A stretch of 64,000 nt of DNA, from contig CAWEVL010000010.1 in the NCBI GenBank assembly GCA_963812525.1, positions 682,001-746,000 on the forward strand. The letters run 5' to 3'. This DNA comes from Bog-756 sp963812525. Lineage in GTDB: Bacteria; Actinomycetota; Acidimicrobiia; Acidimicrobiales; RAAP-2. Position numbers and translations under genes: made by a program. The notes under the pieces are model-generated. The model made no database searches and was not told the DNA's origin. It saw nothing but the letters and a program-made list of their open reading frames with translations. Shown here one piece after another: positions 55,679-64,000 of this stretch. Every line of letters starts with the position of its first letter. The first letter of the stretch is position 1.

Positions 55679-56593
55679 TCAGTGACCCCGACGCGGGTCG
55701 AGGTTGTCGATCAGCCGCACCGGGCCCACGGTGGCCGCCACGATCAGGCGCAGGGGGCGCTCGGCGGCCGACGACCGGGCCGGCTGGAGATCGTCGGCGG
55801 TGACCAGCGCGGCGTAGTCCAGGTCCACCCGGGGCTCGCCGGCGACCGCCTGGGCCATCGCCGCCTCCACGTCGTCCGCCCCGGCCCCGCCGGCCCACCG
55901 GTCGGCACCGGCGCGGAGGGCCCGGCTGAGCACCAGGGCCGCACGGCGCTGGTCCGGGTCGAGACGGCGGTTGCGGCTGGACAGGGCCAGGCCGTCGGGG
56001 TCCCGGACCGTCGGGCACCCCACCACGCGGGTGGGCAGGGCCAGGTCCCGGACCAGGCGGTGGACCAGGGCCAGCTGCTGGAAGTCCTTCTCCCCGAAGT
56101 AGGCCCGGCACCGGCCGGCCGCCGAGAGCAGCTTGACCACCACGGTGGCCACACCGTCGAAATGACCGGGACGGGAGGCGCCCTCCCAGCGGGCGGAGAG
56201 CGCGGGGACCGACACGGTGGTCGGGGCGGTACCCGGCGGGTCGGGGTACATCTCGGCCACCGACGGGGCGAAGACCAGCTGGCCACCGGACGAGGCGATG
56301 GCCCGGACGTCGGTGTCGAAGGTCCGCGGGTAGTTGGCCAGGTCGGCGGGATCCCCGAACTGGGTCGGGTTGACGAAGATGGAGACGGCCACGACGTCGC
56401 ACTCGGCGGCCGCCCGCTGGATGAGCGAGCGGTGGCCGTCGTGGAGCGCCCCCATGGTCGGGACCACGCCCACCGTGCGTCCCGACAGCCGGACGGCGTC
56501 GAGGGCCTCGGCGTACTCGGCGATGGTCTCGACGACGGGCGGACCGACCAGTGTGGTCGTCCCGGGGATCCGGGCCTGGACGACGGTGCTCAT
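55679..56593 (-). CDS. panC: Pantothenate synthetase
   Basis: 304 residues. The ATP site PTMGALHDGHRSLI, then VSIFVNPTQFG, GKMYPD-equivalent VAEMYPDP, FDGVATVVVKLLSA and YFGEKDFQQLALV are all present; SSRNRRLDPDQRRAA closes the KMSKS-like part. It condenses pantoate and beta-alanine. The ATG overlaps the stop of the DUF2520 gene (ATGA). Confidence 0.95.
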   Translation of the reverse strand: MSTVVQARIPGTTTLVGPPVVETIAEYAEALDAVRLSGRTVGVVPTMGALHDGHRSLIQRAAAECDVVAVSIFVNPTQFGDPADLANYPRTFDTDVRAIASSGGQLVFAPSVAEMYPDPPGTAPTTVSVPALSARWEGASRPGHFDGVATVVVKLLSAAGRCRAYFGEKDFQQLALVHRLVRDLALPTRVVGCPTVRDPDGLALSSRNRRLDPDQRRAALVLSRALRAGADRWAGGAGADDVEAAMAQAVAGEPRVDLDYAALVTADDLQPARSSAAERPLRLIVAATVGPVRLIDNLDPRRGH

Positions 56594-57426
56594 GCCACCT
56601 GCTCCTCGCCCACTGCTCCCGCCGCCCCACCCGCGCCCGGTTCGAGCGGCGCTCCCGTCGGGCCGGTCCGCCCGACCGTGTCGGGCGACGGGACGGCCGG
56701 GTCGAGCGAGAGTCGCCGGGCCAGCCCGACCATGGCGTCGTAGGCGGTCAGCTCGTTGCGGTGGCCGGCCATCCCGGCCAGGGCGGCGCGGTGCCGCTCC
56801 ACGGTCTCCCAGTCCCCCCGGGCCGCCGGCCCGGTGAGGGCCCGGCGCGGACCCAGGGCCAGCGCGTCGTCGGTCGCCGCGTGGAGCAGGCCGGCGAAGG
56901 CCTCGAGGGGGAGGCCGATGGTGGCGGCCACCCGCTCGACCTGGCCGATGAGGGCCACCAGGTGGTTGGCGGCGATCGACGCGGCGGCGTGGTAGGTGGT
57001 CCGGCCGCCGTCCTCGACCTCGACCACCCGGCCGCCCAGGGCCTCGGCCACCGTCCGGGCCAGCGGGTCGCCGGCCACGGCGAAGGTGATCCCCGAGGCC
57101 AGGCGCGCCGCCCCGATGGCCGGGGTGGGCAGAGGCATCAGCGGGTGGAGCGAGCCGCGACGCGGGTGGCCGGCGAGCACGTCGAGCCCGAGCGAGCCGG
57201 ACAGGTGGATGACCACGGTGGTGGGCACCGGTGCGACCAGGGACGCCACCCGGGCCACGGTGTCGTCCGGGGTGGCGATGACCAGGAGGTCCACGCCAAG
57301 CGAGGCGTCGGCGGGGCAGTCGTGGCGTCCGAGGACGCCGCGGGATTCGAAGCCGCCGACCCCGTCGAGTGCTGCCGTCAACGACCGTCCGGCCCGGCCC
57401 GGCCCGATGATTCGGAATGTGGTCAC
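56590..57426 (-). CDS. Rossmann-like DUF2520 dehydrogenase-type protein
   Basis: 278 residues from GTG 57426. The NAD(P) site is FRIIGPGRAGRSLTAAL, followed by LLVIATPDDTVARVA and, in the C-terminal helical DUF2520 domain, HAAASIAANHLVALIG. The fold is that of 6-phosphogluconate/ketopantoate reductase-like enzymes. Tight coupling to panC suggests a step in pantothenate supply such as ketopantoate reduction, which is otherwise missing here; that is inference from position. Confidence 0.85.
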   Translation of the reverse strand: MTTFRIIGPGRAGRSLTAALDGVGGFESRGVLGRHDCPADASLGVDLLVIATPDDTVARVASLVAPVPTTVVIHLSGSLGLDVLAGHPRRGSLHPLMPLPTPAIGAARLASGITFAVAGDPLARTVAEALGGRVVEVEDGGRTTYHAAASIAANHLVALIGQVERVAATIGLPLEAFAGLLHAATDDALALGPRRALTGPAARGDWETVERHRAALAGMAGHRNELTAYDAMVGLARRLSLDPAVPSPDTVGRTGPTGAPLEPGAGGAAGAVGEEQVA

Positions 57427-57494
57427 GAGACCCCTTCTGTTACGTTCCAGCCCCGGAGGGTGCCGTTCGCGTCAGAGAATCTTGGTGCTGCGGG

Positions 57495-57995
57495 TCATAG
57501 TGTACCCACGACGACGACCTCGCCACCAGCGGCGGCCAGGTCGTCCTCGCCGACCAGGTCGGGGGCCAGCTCGGCCAGCGGGGCGAGCACGAACCGGCGC
57601 TCCCGCCACCGCGGATGGGGGACGGTCAGATCGGGGTCGTCGAGGGCCACCCCGTCGATCCACAGCACGTCGGCGTCCAGTGTCCTCGGGCCCCAGCGCA
57701 CGGACCGGACCCGCCCGGCGGCGGCCTCCAGCCGGCGGCACTCCTCGAGCAGCCGGTAGGGATCGGCGATCGGGGACACGGCCAGCTCCACCACCACGTT
57801 CAGGTAGGGGCCCTGGCCATCGGGTCCGCCCAGCGGCTCGGTCTCGTAGACCCGGGACACCGCGGTGACCGGGGCCCGGTTGCCCGCCCGGAGCTGGTCC
57901 ACGGCCCGGCGGAGGTGGGACCAGCGGTCGCCCAGATTGGAACCCAGGCCGACGAAGGCCCGCACCGTGGGCGGCCCGGCCGGCGGGGCGCTCAC
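57495..57995 (-). CDS. folK: 6-hydroxymethyl-7,8-dihydropterin pyrophosphokinase
   Basis: 166 residues. GLGSNLGDRWSHLRRAV at the start, SRVYETEPLGGPDGQGPYLNVVV, and the motif RWGPRTLDADVLWIDG followed by VPHPRWRERRFVL define HPPK. Transfers pyrophosphate from ATP to the pterin, before FolP. GTG start overlaps the folB stop. The tail of about 20 residues is variable. Confidence 0.95.
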   Translation of the reverse strand: MSAPPAGPPTVRAFVGLGSNLGDRWSHLRRAVDQLRAGNRAPVTAVSRVYETEPLGGPDGQGPYLNVVVELAVSPIADPYRLLEECRRLEAAAGRVRSVRWGPRTLDADVLWIDGVALDDPDLTVPHPRWRERRFVLAPLAELAPDLVGEDDLAAAGGEVVVVGTL

Positions 57996-58396
57996 CGGCG
58001 GCGGGTGATCCGGACCCCGACGGTGCCGAGGTCGAGGGCCAGCGGGGGCCGGAGCTTGCGCAGGTGGACGGTCACCGCGGTGATCCGGAGGTCCGAGGCC
58101 AGGGTGGCCTCGGCCACGGCACCGGCCAGGGACTCCAGCAGTTCGAACGAGCGACCGGCCACCACTTCGGCGGCCCGGGTGGCCACCGCCCCGTAGTCCA
58201 CCGTGTCGGACAGCCGGTCGCTGCCGGCGGCCAGGGCCAGGTCGACGGCCAGGTCCAGGTCGATCTCGAAGGGTTGGGCGCGGTCCTGCTCCTCGGGCAG
58301 CACCCCGTGGGTCCCCACCACCCGGAGGCCGCGCAGCTGGATCCGGTCGCCGCCGTCGTCACCGCCGCCGGCGGCCCCACCGGTCAGGATGGTCAC
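57992..58396 (-). CDS. folB: Dihydroneopterin aldolase
   Basis: 134 residues. A Gly/Asp-rich start of about 17 residues, then IQLRGLRVVGTHGVLPEEQDRAQPFEIDLDL with the catalytic region and LSDTVDYGAVATRAAEVV; the general base Lys is in VTVHLRKLRPP. Cleaves dihydroneopterin to the HPPK substrate. Overlaps both neighbours by four bases, so folP to folK form one translation-coupled block. Confidence 0.93.
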   Translation of the reverse strand: MTILTGGAAGGGDDGGDRIQLRGLRVVGTHGVLPEEQDRAQPFEIDLDLAVDLALAAGSDRLSDTVDYGAVATRAAEVVAGRSFELLESLAGAVAEATLASDLRITAVTVHLRKLRPPLALDLGTVGVRITRRR

Positions 58397-58936
58397 CCGC
58401 CCGCGGGCGTGTCCCCGGTCATCGGGGGGACCCCGGCCGGGGCGAGCTGACTGGCGAAGGCCACCAGCTCACGGCCGCTCGGACCCATGGGATGGCCGGT
58501 CATGTGCTCGAGCACGGTGATCGCCTGTGGGCCGCTCGGGAGCCGGTCGGACCACAGGAGGTAGCCGGCGACCACGCCGGCCACCCGGTCGCCCAGCTCC
58601 TCTTGGTGGATGAGGATCCGCTCCCCCGCCGTCAGCCGGCCGTGGAGGTCGCGGAAGAGGTCGCCGAGCACCCCCCGGGCGTCGCCCGAGGCGGGCAGGG
58701 GGAAGTGCACGCTGGCCATGGACTTCTCCTCATAGGCCTGCAGGTTGTGCGAGGAGGGCAGGAGCGACACCACCCGGCTGAACCCCTGGACCTGGAGCCA
58801 GATGATCTCCTCCTGCCGGCGCACCTTGCGGTGGTTGGGGGCGAAGCCGCCCGGGACGTTCGCTCATGGCCAGGCGGTCCTTGATGACCCACGTGAAGTT
58901 CCGCGGCGGGATTCCGGCCGCCCACTTGCCCTTCAC
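58393..58936 (-). CDS. Tyrosine-phosphatase-like protein with Cys-to-Gln active site, one frameshift
   Basis: About 180 residues from GTG 58936, whose GTGA overlaps the folP stop. It begins with NFTWVIKDRLAMSERPGG, typical of dual-specificity-type phosphatases (NFSWVIPGxLAGxxRP), continues with GFSRVVSLLPS and reaches the P-loop region RILIHQEELGDRVAGVVAGYLL. The usual HCX5R is HQEELGDR: His and Arg are kept but the nucleophile Cys is Gln, so it should bind but not cleave phosphoester. One extra base near 58850-58852 breaks the frame. Embedded between folP and folB. Confidence 0.7.
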
Positions 58937-59750
58937 CACGTCGACCCCGATCGGCAGCCGCCCACCAGTTGGGCGGCCTGCACGGTGGCGGCCACGTCGT
59001 GGACCCGGACCATCCGGGCCCCGTGGACCATGGCCCAGGTGGCCGTGGCCAGCGACGCCGGGAGCCGCGTCGTCCACCGGGACGGGTGGCTGGCCCGGTC
59101 GGGCCGACAGGACGCCGAGGAAGCTCTTGCGGCTGGTGCCCACCATCACCGGGTACGCCCCGCTGACCAGATCGGCGAGGGCCCCGAGCAGCGAGAGGTT
59201 GTGGTCGAGGGTCTTGCCGAAGCCGATGCCCGGGTCGATCCACACCTCGTCCACCCCGGCCGAGGTGGCCCGGGTGGCCCGCTCGAACAGCAGGGAGGCG
59301 ACCTCGGTGGCCACGTCGTCGTAGTGGGGGTGGAGCTGCATGGTGGCGGCCGTCCCCAACCGGTGCATGGCCACCCAGCCCACACCGTGACGGGCGGCCG
59401 TGGGCCACAGCGAGGCGGAGACATCGTTGATCAGCGTGGCCCCGGCGGCCACGGCGGCGTCCGCCACCGCCTCCTTGGTGGTGTCGACGGACACCCGGAC
59501 CTGGCCGGCCAGGGCCTCCACCACCGGGATCACCCTGGACAGCTCCTCGTCCTCGGCCACCGGCTCGGCACCGGGACGGGTGGACTCGCCCCCGACGTCG
59601 ACGATGTCGGCCCCCTCGGCGATCATCTGGCGGCCCACGGTGGACGGCGAGGTCCGGCTCGAACCACTGCCCGCCGTCGGAGAACGAGTCCGGGGTGACG
59701 TTGAGGATTCCCATCACCAGGGGGCGTTGCTCGGGCGTGGGAACGGGCAT
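58933..59750 (-). CDS. folP: Dihydropteroate synthase, two frameshifts
   Basis: Motifs: VMGILNVTPDSFSDGGQW (first pterin/phosphate loop), GADIVDVGGESTRPGA, VSVDTTKEAVADAA, TLINDVSA, VWIDPGIGFGKTLDHN and VMVGTSRKSFLG, then ATWAMVHGARMVRVHDV. Extra bases near 59642 and 59067 break the frame; removing them gives 271 residues ending at the TGA that overlaps the next start. Joins pterin pyrophosphate and p-aminobenzoate; the sulfonamide target. Confidence 0.93.
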
Positions 59751-59803
59751 GACGACACAGAGTAAACCAGCCTGGACTGGCCCGTGGTCGGGTTCCCGAT
59801 CGG

Positions 59804-60373
59804 TCAGCGGCCCCGGACGAACTGCATGGCCTCCATGCGGGTGGAGGCGTCACTCCGGAACAGGCCCCGGACCGCCGAGGTCACCGTGGAGGTGCCCGAC
59901 TTCTTCACCCCGCGCATGGACATGCACAGGTGCTCGGCCTCCACCACCACCAGGACGCCCTTGGGGGCCAGGGCGTTCTCGATGGCGTCGGCGATCTCGG
60001 TGGTCATCCGCTCCTGCACCTGCAGCCGCTTGGCGTACCCGTCCACCAGACGGGCCAGTTTGGACAGGCCGGTGATCCGCCCGTCGTCCCCGGGGATGTA
60101 GGCCACATGGGTCTTGCCGATGAACGGGACCAGGTGGTGCTCGCAGAGCGAGGCGAAGGGGATGTCCCGCACCATCACCATCTCGTCGTGCTCGGCGGCG
60201 AAGGTCACCTCGAGGTGGTCGGCCGGATTCTCGCCGAAGCCGGCGAAGAGCTCCTCGTACATCTTGGCCACCCGGTGCGGCGTCTTGACCAGGCCGTCCC
60301 GGGACGTGTCCTCGCCCAGGGCGTCCAGGAGCTCGAGGACGGCTCGCTCGATGCGCTGGGTGTCGACGCTCAC
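59804..60373 (-). CDS. folE: GTP cyclohydrolase I
   Basis: 189 residues. Start VDTQRIERAVLELLDALGEDTSRDGL, TPHRVAKMYEELF, zinc and active-site motif ASLCEHHLVPFIGKTHVAYIP, LSKLARLVDGYAKRLQVQERMT and the second Cys in EAEHLCMSMRGVKKSG. First step of folate synthesis. Complete and unbroken. Confidence 0.97.
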   Translation of the reverse strand: MSVDTQRIERAVLELLDALGEDTSRDGLVKTPHRVAKMYEELFAGFGENPADHLEVTFAAEHDEMVMVRDIPFASLCEHHLVPFIGKTHVAYIPGDDGRITGLSKLARLVDGYAKRLQVQERMTTEIADAIENALAPKGVLVVVEAEHLCMSMRGVKKSGTSTVTSAVRGLFRSDASTRMEAMQFVRGR

Positions 60374-60407
60374 GGGATCAGCTCGGTCCGGGTTCGGGGC
60401 CTACGGC

Positions 60408-60999
60408 CTACGACAGGGCGCCGGCATAGGCGTGGATAGCCTTGAGGTTGCGCAGGCGCTCGTCGACGTCAAGGCCATATCCCACCACGAATTCCGCCGG
60501 GATGTGAAACCCGACGTAGGCCAGGTCCAGCTCCGTCCGCTGCTGGCCGTCCTTGACCAGCAGGGCGCACACCTCGAGGCTGGCCGGATGGCGGGCCAAC
60601 AGGTACCGCTGCAGGTAGCTGAGGGTGAGGCCGCTGTCGACGATGTCCTCCACCACCAGTACGTGCCGGTCGGCCAGGTCCACGTCGAGGTCCTTCACGA
60701 TGCGGACGACGCCCGAGGTCCGGGTGGCGCTGCCGTAGGAGGAGACGGCCATGAAGTCCACGTCGACCGGAAGCGAGATGGCCCGGGACAGGTCGCTCAT
60801 GAACATGAAGGCGCCCTTCAGCACCCCGACCAGCAGCGGGGGCCGTCCTTCGTAGTCGGCGGTGATCTGCTGCGCCGAGCTCGGTGATCCGGCCCTGGAG
60901 ATCGGCCTCCGAGACGATGACCCGTCCGACGTCACGACTCTCCTCGAGGCGCTCGGGTCCGTCGGGCACTCCGGGCGCCTCCTCCTCAGCCGTGACCAC
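60408..60999 (-). CDS. hpt: Hypoxanthine phosphoribosyltransferase, one frameshift
   Basis: Start GTG 60999, overlapping the tilS end by 14 bases. IVSEADLQGRITELA joins, after one extra base near 60871-60877, to QQITADYEGRPPLLVGVLKGAFMFMSDL. The PRPP loop is VLVVEDIVDSGLTLSYL and SSYGSATRTSGVV the flexible loop. Corrected length 196 residues. Salvages hypoxanthine and guanine. The tilS-hpt order is widespread; the ftsH gene that usually follows is not here, folE being next. Confidence 0.92.
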
Positions 61000-61978
61000 G
61001 GCGCGACTGTACTGGAGTGTCGGCTCCGTCGGTTCCAGGGCGGTCCGCGGCCGGGCCCAGGGAGAGGCGCCCCCGTGACCGCCCCACCCGCCGGCCCCCG
61101 GTGACCTCGGTGGCCGTGCGCTGCTGGCGGGCCACCTCGAGGACCCGATCCACCGCGCCGAGCGACGGCGGGTAGCCGCCCTCGCCCAGCAGCCAGGCCC
61201 GCACGCTCCGGCGGGCCAGCGCCTCGGGCGCCGAGGCCAGGGCGGCGGCATCCTCGGGGTCCACCAGGGAAGCCACCGCGTCGAGGAGGTCAGCATCGCC
61301 GGCCAGGGCGCCGGCCTGTCGGGCCAGCACCGGGACGACGTCGCGCCCGGACAGCGCCGAGCACAGGGGCACCAGTTCGTGGCGGACGCGGTTGCGCAGG
61401 TGCCGGGGATCCTGGTTGGACGGGTCGACGACGGGGTCCAGGCCCAGGCGGCGGCAGAGGGCCACCGTCTCCGACCGTCGCAGCCCGAGCAGCGGATGGC
61501 GGGGCCCGGCCCGCATGGCGGCCAGTCCATGGACCCCGGACCCCCGCAGCAGGTTGGCCAGGACCGTCTCGGCCTGGTCGTCCATGGTGTGACCGGTGGC
61601 CGCACCGGGACCGAGCACCTCCCGACGGGCCCGGCGGGCTCGGTCCTCGAGGTTGGGCCCGTCGCCGAGGTCCACCCGCTCCGATCGGAAGGAGGACCCG
61701 AAGCGTCGGGCGGCCTCGGCCACCACCCCGGCCTCGGCCGCCGATCCCGGGCGCAACCCGTGGTCGACGTGGACCGCCGTGACCGCGCAGCCGGCCGCCA
61801 CGGCCAGGACCAGCAAGGCCAGGGAGTCGGCCCCTCCGGACACCCCGCACACCAGCGCGGTCCCCGCCGGCGGGAAGGCGCACCGCGCCAGCAGGGCGGC
61901 GGCGAGGGGGTCGCCCTCAGGGCCGCGCACGGCGCCGACGGACGGTTCAGCCCGAGAGGGCCGGGGAGGTACCGACAC
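60986..61978 (-). CDS. tilS: tRNA(Ile)-lysidine synthase
   Basis: 330 residues. The ATP-pyrophosphatase loop VSGGADSLALLVLA is near residue 47, followed by VHVDHGLRPGSAAEAGVV, GHTMDDQAETVLANLLRGSG and PLLGLRRSE, then NRVRHELVPL. It modifies C34 of the AUA-reading tRNA-Ile. The start overlaps the metalloprotease gene by 32 bases. The C-terminal TilS domain is short, as in many actinobacteria. Confidence 0.94.
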   Translation of the reverse strand: MSVPPRPSRAEPSVGAVRGPEGDPLAAALLARCAFPPAGTALVCGVSGGADSLALLVLAVAAGCAVTAVHVDHGLRPGSAAEAGVVAEAARRFGSSFRSERVDLGDGPNLEDRARRARREVLGPGAATGHTMDDQAETVLANLLRGSGVHGLAAMRAGPRHPLLGLRRSETVALCRRLGLDPVVDPSNQDPRHLRNRVRHELVPLCSALSGRDVVPVLARQAGALAGDADLLDAVASLVDPEDAAALASAPEALARRSVRAWLLGEGGYPPSLGAVDRVLEVARQQRTATEVTGGRRVGRSRGRLSLGPAADRPGTDGADTPVQSRRGHG

Positions 61979-63110
61979 GGGAGATCCAGGCCGACGGGTT
62001 GCGGATCTCGATCAGCGAGGGCAGCCACTCCGGCCCCCGCCAGGCCCGGTCGAGCAACTCGGGCCCGCCCGAGTCCTCCACCGCGGCGATGAACCTCTCG
62101 CCCTCCTCGTACTGGCGCAGCTTGGCCTCGATCCCGATGAGCTGCTGCAGCAGCCGGGCCGGTCCCCGGGTCTGCTTGCGGCGCTGCCGGAGCACCTCGC
62201 TGAAGCGGGCCGCACTGGGGATGGCCGCCGCCCCGGCCCGGTCCATGGTCACGTCCCCGTGGCCTTCCAGCAGACTCATCAGCGCCTGGATGCGGTGGAG
62301 GCCCTCCAGCTGCTCGGGCGTGGCCACCAGACCGAGGGCCCCGTTGTCCCGCAGGGGGTTGCGACCGGCCCGGATCTCCTCGGTCATCCTCCGGAGGGCC
62401 TCGGCGAAGCGGGACGGGTCGGGCTCCAGCGAGCCGATGCCCTCCTCGACCAGGGAGACGAAGTAGTCGCGCATCCAGGGGATGGCCGTGAACTGGCACC
62501 GGTGGGTGACCTCATGGAGGGCCAGCCAGAGCCGGAACTCGCGCGGCTCGAACCCGTGGAGCTGCTCCAGGGCCACCACGTTGGGGCCCACGAAGTACAC
62601 CAGGTCCTGGTCCTCGACGGCCTCCTCGGTGAGCAGGAGGTCGTACTGACCCAGCACCCGGGTGGACAACCAGCCCAGCACCAGCCCCATCTGGGCGCCG
62701 GTGGCCAACCGTCCTGCGGTGGCCAGCGGCAGGGCCAGGCGCTCGGTCATCCAGTTGGCCCCCGACAGCCTGGCCGGATCGAGCCGGTCGAGGTGGGGAC
62801 CGACCAGTCGCTGGAAGCTGGAGATGTTGGCGTGCACCCAGCCGGCCCGATCCGTCACCCGGGCCCGGGCCGGGCCCGACGCCGAGCGCAGGCCGGTGGA
62901 CTCGGCCACCAGCTCCTCGGCCTGGGCCGTCAGCTCCTCGAAGTCCCGCTGGAGGAGGTCGGGACGGTAGGGAGCCGGGATCCGGCTGCGTCCACCCACC
63001 CAACCAGCCACCCGCTCGGCGGTGTCCCACGCCACCGCGCCACCGGCCGGTTCCGCGCCGGCTGCGGCATTGGCTTCCTCCGGGGACGGCACCATCACGG
63101 TATCGGTCAC
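61947..63110 (-). CDS. Zinc metalloprotease of the DUF2342 (ZinicinL-type) family
   Basis: 387 residues from GTG 63110. The HExxH zinc motif is LHEVTHRCQFTAIPWM, preceded by the long helical region (ANWMTERLALPLATAGRLATG, GQYDLLLTEEA) and followed by LEGHGDVTMDRAG, where the Glu and Asp/His complete the site. This family, found almost only in actinobacteria and their relatives, lies next to tilS-hpt in most genomes. Substrate and localisation unknown; no signal peptide. Confidence 0.9.
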   Translation of the reverse strand: MTDTVMVPSPEEANAAAGAEPAGGAVAWDTAERVAGWVGGRSRIPAPYRPDLLQRDFEELTAQAEELVAESTGLRSASGPARARVTDRAGWVHANISSFQRLVGPHLDRLDPARLSGANWMTERLALPLATAGRLATGAQMGLVLGWLSTRVLGQYDLLLTEEAVEDQDLVYFVGPNVVALEQLHGFEPREFRLWLALHEVTHRCQFTAIPWMRDYFVSLVEEGIGSLEPDPSRFAEALRRMTEEIRAGRNPLRDNGALGLVATPEQLEGLHRIQALMSLLEGHGDVTMDRAGAAAIPSAARFSEVLRQRRKQTRGPARLLQQLIGIEAKLRQYEEGERFIAAVEDSGGPELLDRAWRGPEWLPSLIEIRNPSAWISRVGTSPALSG

Positions 63111-63255
63111 GCGGACCAGTGTAGGGACCTGCGCCGAGCGGCGGCGATCGGCACCCTGGGGGACCGAGTCACCCCGGTGGACCCGCTCGTCGACCAGCCG
63201 GGCGGCACGTTCATTGGTCTCCGGCCCCGATGCCAACAGGGGTCCGGACCGGCGG

Positions 63256-63561
63256 TCAGTTGCTCTGCCGGGTGTGCTCTTCTTCGAGGGCGGCGGCCAC
63301 CCGGGTGATCAGGTCCTCGGGCACATGGTCCTTGCATCGGCTGGCGATGACCTTACGGAGCTCGGACTCGAACCCGTAGGCCCCGACACAGGGCCCGCAC
63401 AGGTCGAGGTGGCGGGTGATCTCGAGCCGCCGCTGCTCGGTGAGCTCACCGTCGAGATAGGTGTACAGCCGTTCGATGGTCTCGTCGCAGCCCACGAAAC
63501 CCGCGATCGGCTCTTCGCCCTTCGGCATTGCCGGTTGGTCCGGCCCTTCCCTGTCTCCCAC
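63256..63561 (-). CDS. RsrA-like zinc anti-sigma factor
   Basis: 101 residues. The ZAS motif H-x3-C-x2-C is in RHLDLCGPCVGAYGF, with an upstream Cys in VGCDETIERLYTYLDGELT and a further Cys in SRCKDHVP. Such proteins hold SigR/SigH inactive until a thiol-disulfide switch releases zinc. The gene begins 12 bases after the sigma-factor stop, so the two are co-transcribed. The true start may be ATG at residue 12. Confidence 0.88.
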   Translation of the reverse strand: MGDREGPDQPAMPKGEEPIAGFVGCDETIERLYTYLDGELTEQRRLEITRHLDLCGPCVGAYGFESELRKVIASRCKDHVPEDLITRVAAALEEEHTRQSN

Positions 63562-63573
63562 TGGTGGCGCTCC

Positions 63574-64000
63574 CTACCTGGCCTTGTCGGTCGCCCCTAC
63601 GAGGCCCCTCGTGCTTCCACGATCGATCAACGCCTTCTGCAGTGCTTTTCTTCCACGATGGATGCGACTCATCACCGTACCGATGGGCACCTCGGTGATC
63701 TCGGCGATCTCCTTGTAGGAGAACCCCTCCACGTCAGCGAGCAGGACGGCCATCCGGAACGTGTCGGGGAGCGACTCGATGGCCGCCTTCACGTCGGTGT
63801 CGGTGAACCGGTCGAGGGCCTCGTCCTCGGCACTGCGCCCGAGGCCGGCAGCCTGGTCGCCCGAGAGGTGCCGGTACAGGTAGAGGTCCTCGACGTCCTC
63901 GACGTCGGCGATCTCGGGCCGTCGCTTCTTGGCCCGATACGTGTTGATATACGTGTTGGTGAGGATGCGGTAGAGCCAAGCCTTCAGGTTGGTGCCCTGC
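63574..64000 (-). CDS. ECF sigma factor of the SigR/SigH type, N-terminus outside the window
   Basis: 142 C-terminal residues are inside the window; the gene continues past base 64000. Region 2 ends with NLKAWLYRILTNTYINTYRAKKRRP, the linker is long and acidic (VEDVEDLYLYRHL), and region 4 is complete: AIESLPDTFRMAVLLADVEGFSYKEIAEITEVPIGTVMSRIHRGRKAL. The immediately following RsrA-like gene identifies the oxidative/thiol stress group (SigR in Streptomyces, SigH in mycobacteria), which commonly drives thioredoxin and thiol genes. Confidence 0.9.
   Translation of the reverse strand, partial: QGTNLKAWLYRILTNTYINTYRAKKRRPEIADVEDVEDLYLYRHLSGDQAAGLGRSAEDEALDRFTDTDVKAAIESLPDTFRMAVLLADVEGFSYKEIAEITEVPIGTVMSRIHRGRKALQKALIDRGSTRGLVGATDKAR

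Overview
The window is about 70% G+C, packed with genes, and uses many GTG starts, 4-nt GTGA/ATGA stop-start overlaps and TTGACN/TANNNT promoters. The gene set (CarD, DisA, GpgS, EgtB/EgtD, SigR/RsrA-type pair, DUF2342 metalloprotease, Nur, the clpC-radA-disA-carD-ispD-ispF-rlmB and tilS-hpt-fol-pan-nad-coaX orders) points to an actinobacterium. The many P450, FadD, SDR and EthD-type genes would fit an Acidimicrobiia-like lineage, but that placement is inference from gene content only.

Region 1 (1-11.4 kb) is a respiratory oxidase and copper-delivery island: a partial SCO protein, then on the minus strand a cupredoxin, cytochrome c oxidase subunits II, I and III, a 38-residue membrane peptide and a CtaG protein, preceded by a second CtaG, a lipoprotein and a polytopic membrane protein fused to a SCO domain. 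Subunit I keeps all metal ligands but lacks the usual D- and K-channel residues. Region 2 (11.4-25 kb) is accessory: a secreted IPT/TIG protein, lipid and xenobiotic enzymes (SDR, FadD, patatin, methyltransferase, EthD, P450-TetR) and a two-gene PD-(D/E)XK module in which one partner looks catalytically dead.

Region 3 (24.3-33.5 kb) is rich in visible regulation: a nickel permease under a Nur box, a threonine-synthase-like gene coupled to a ubiquitin-like sulfur carrier behind a SAM-I riboswitch, an MFS exporter and TetR sharing twin operators, and compatible-solute genes (gpgS, otsA, otsB). Region 4 (33.5-38.1 kb) has a LytR_C protein, tRNA-Thr(UGU), a membrane protein and the ergothioneine genes egtB-egtD.

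Region 5 (38.2-64 kb) is mostly housekeeping: a flavoprotein disulfide reductase, rlmB, ispF, ispD, carD, disA, radA, clpC, a polyprenyl synthase, two small secreted paralogues, a sulfatase, coaX, nadC, nadB, panC, a DUF2520 protein, folK, folB, a pseudophosphatase, folP, folE, hpt, tilS, a metalloprotease and an anti-sigma/sigma pair cut by the window end. From 38.2 to 61 kb I can reconstruct about 35 single-base frameshifts, most in short G/C runs inside essential genes. These are almost certainly consensus errors, so I annotate those genes across the breaks.
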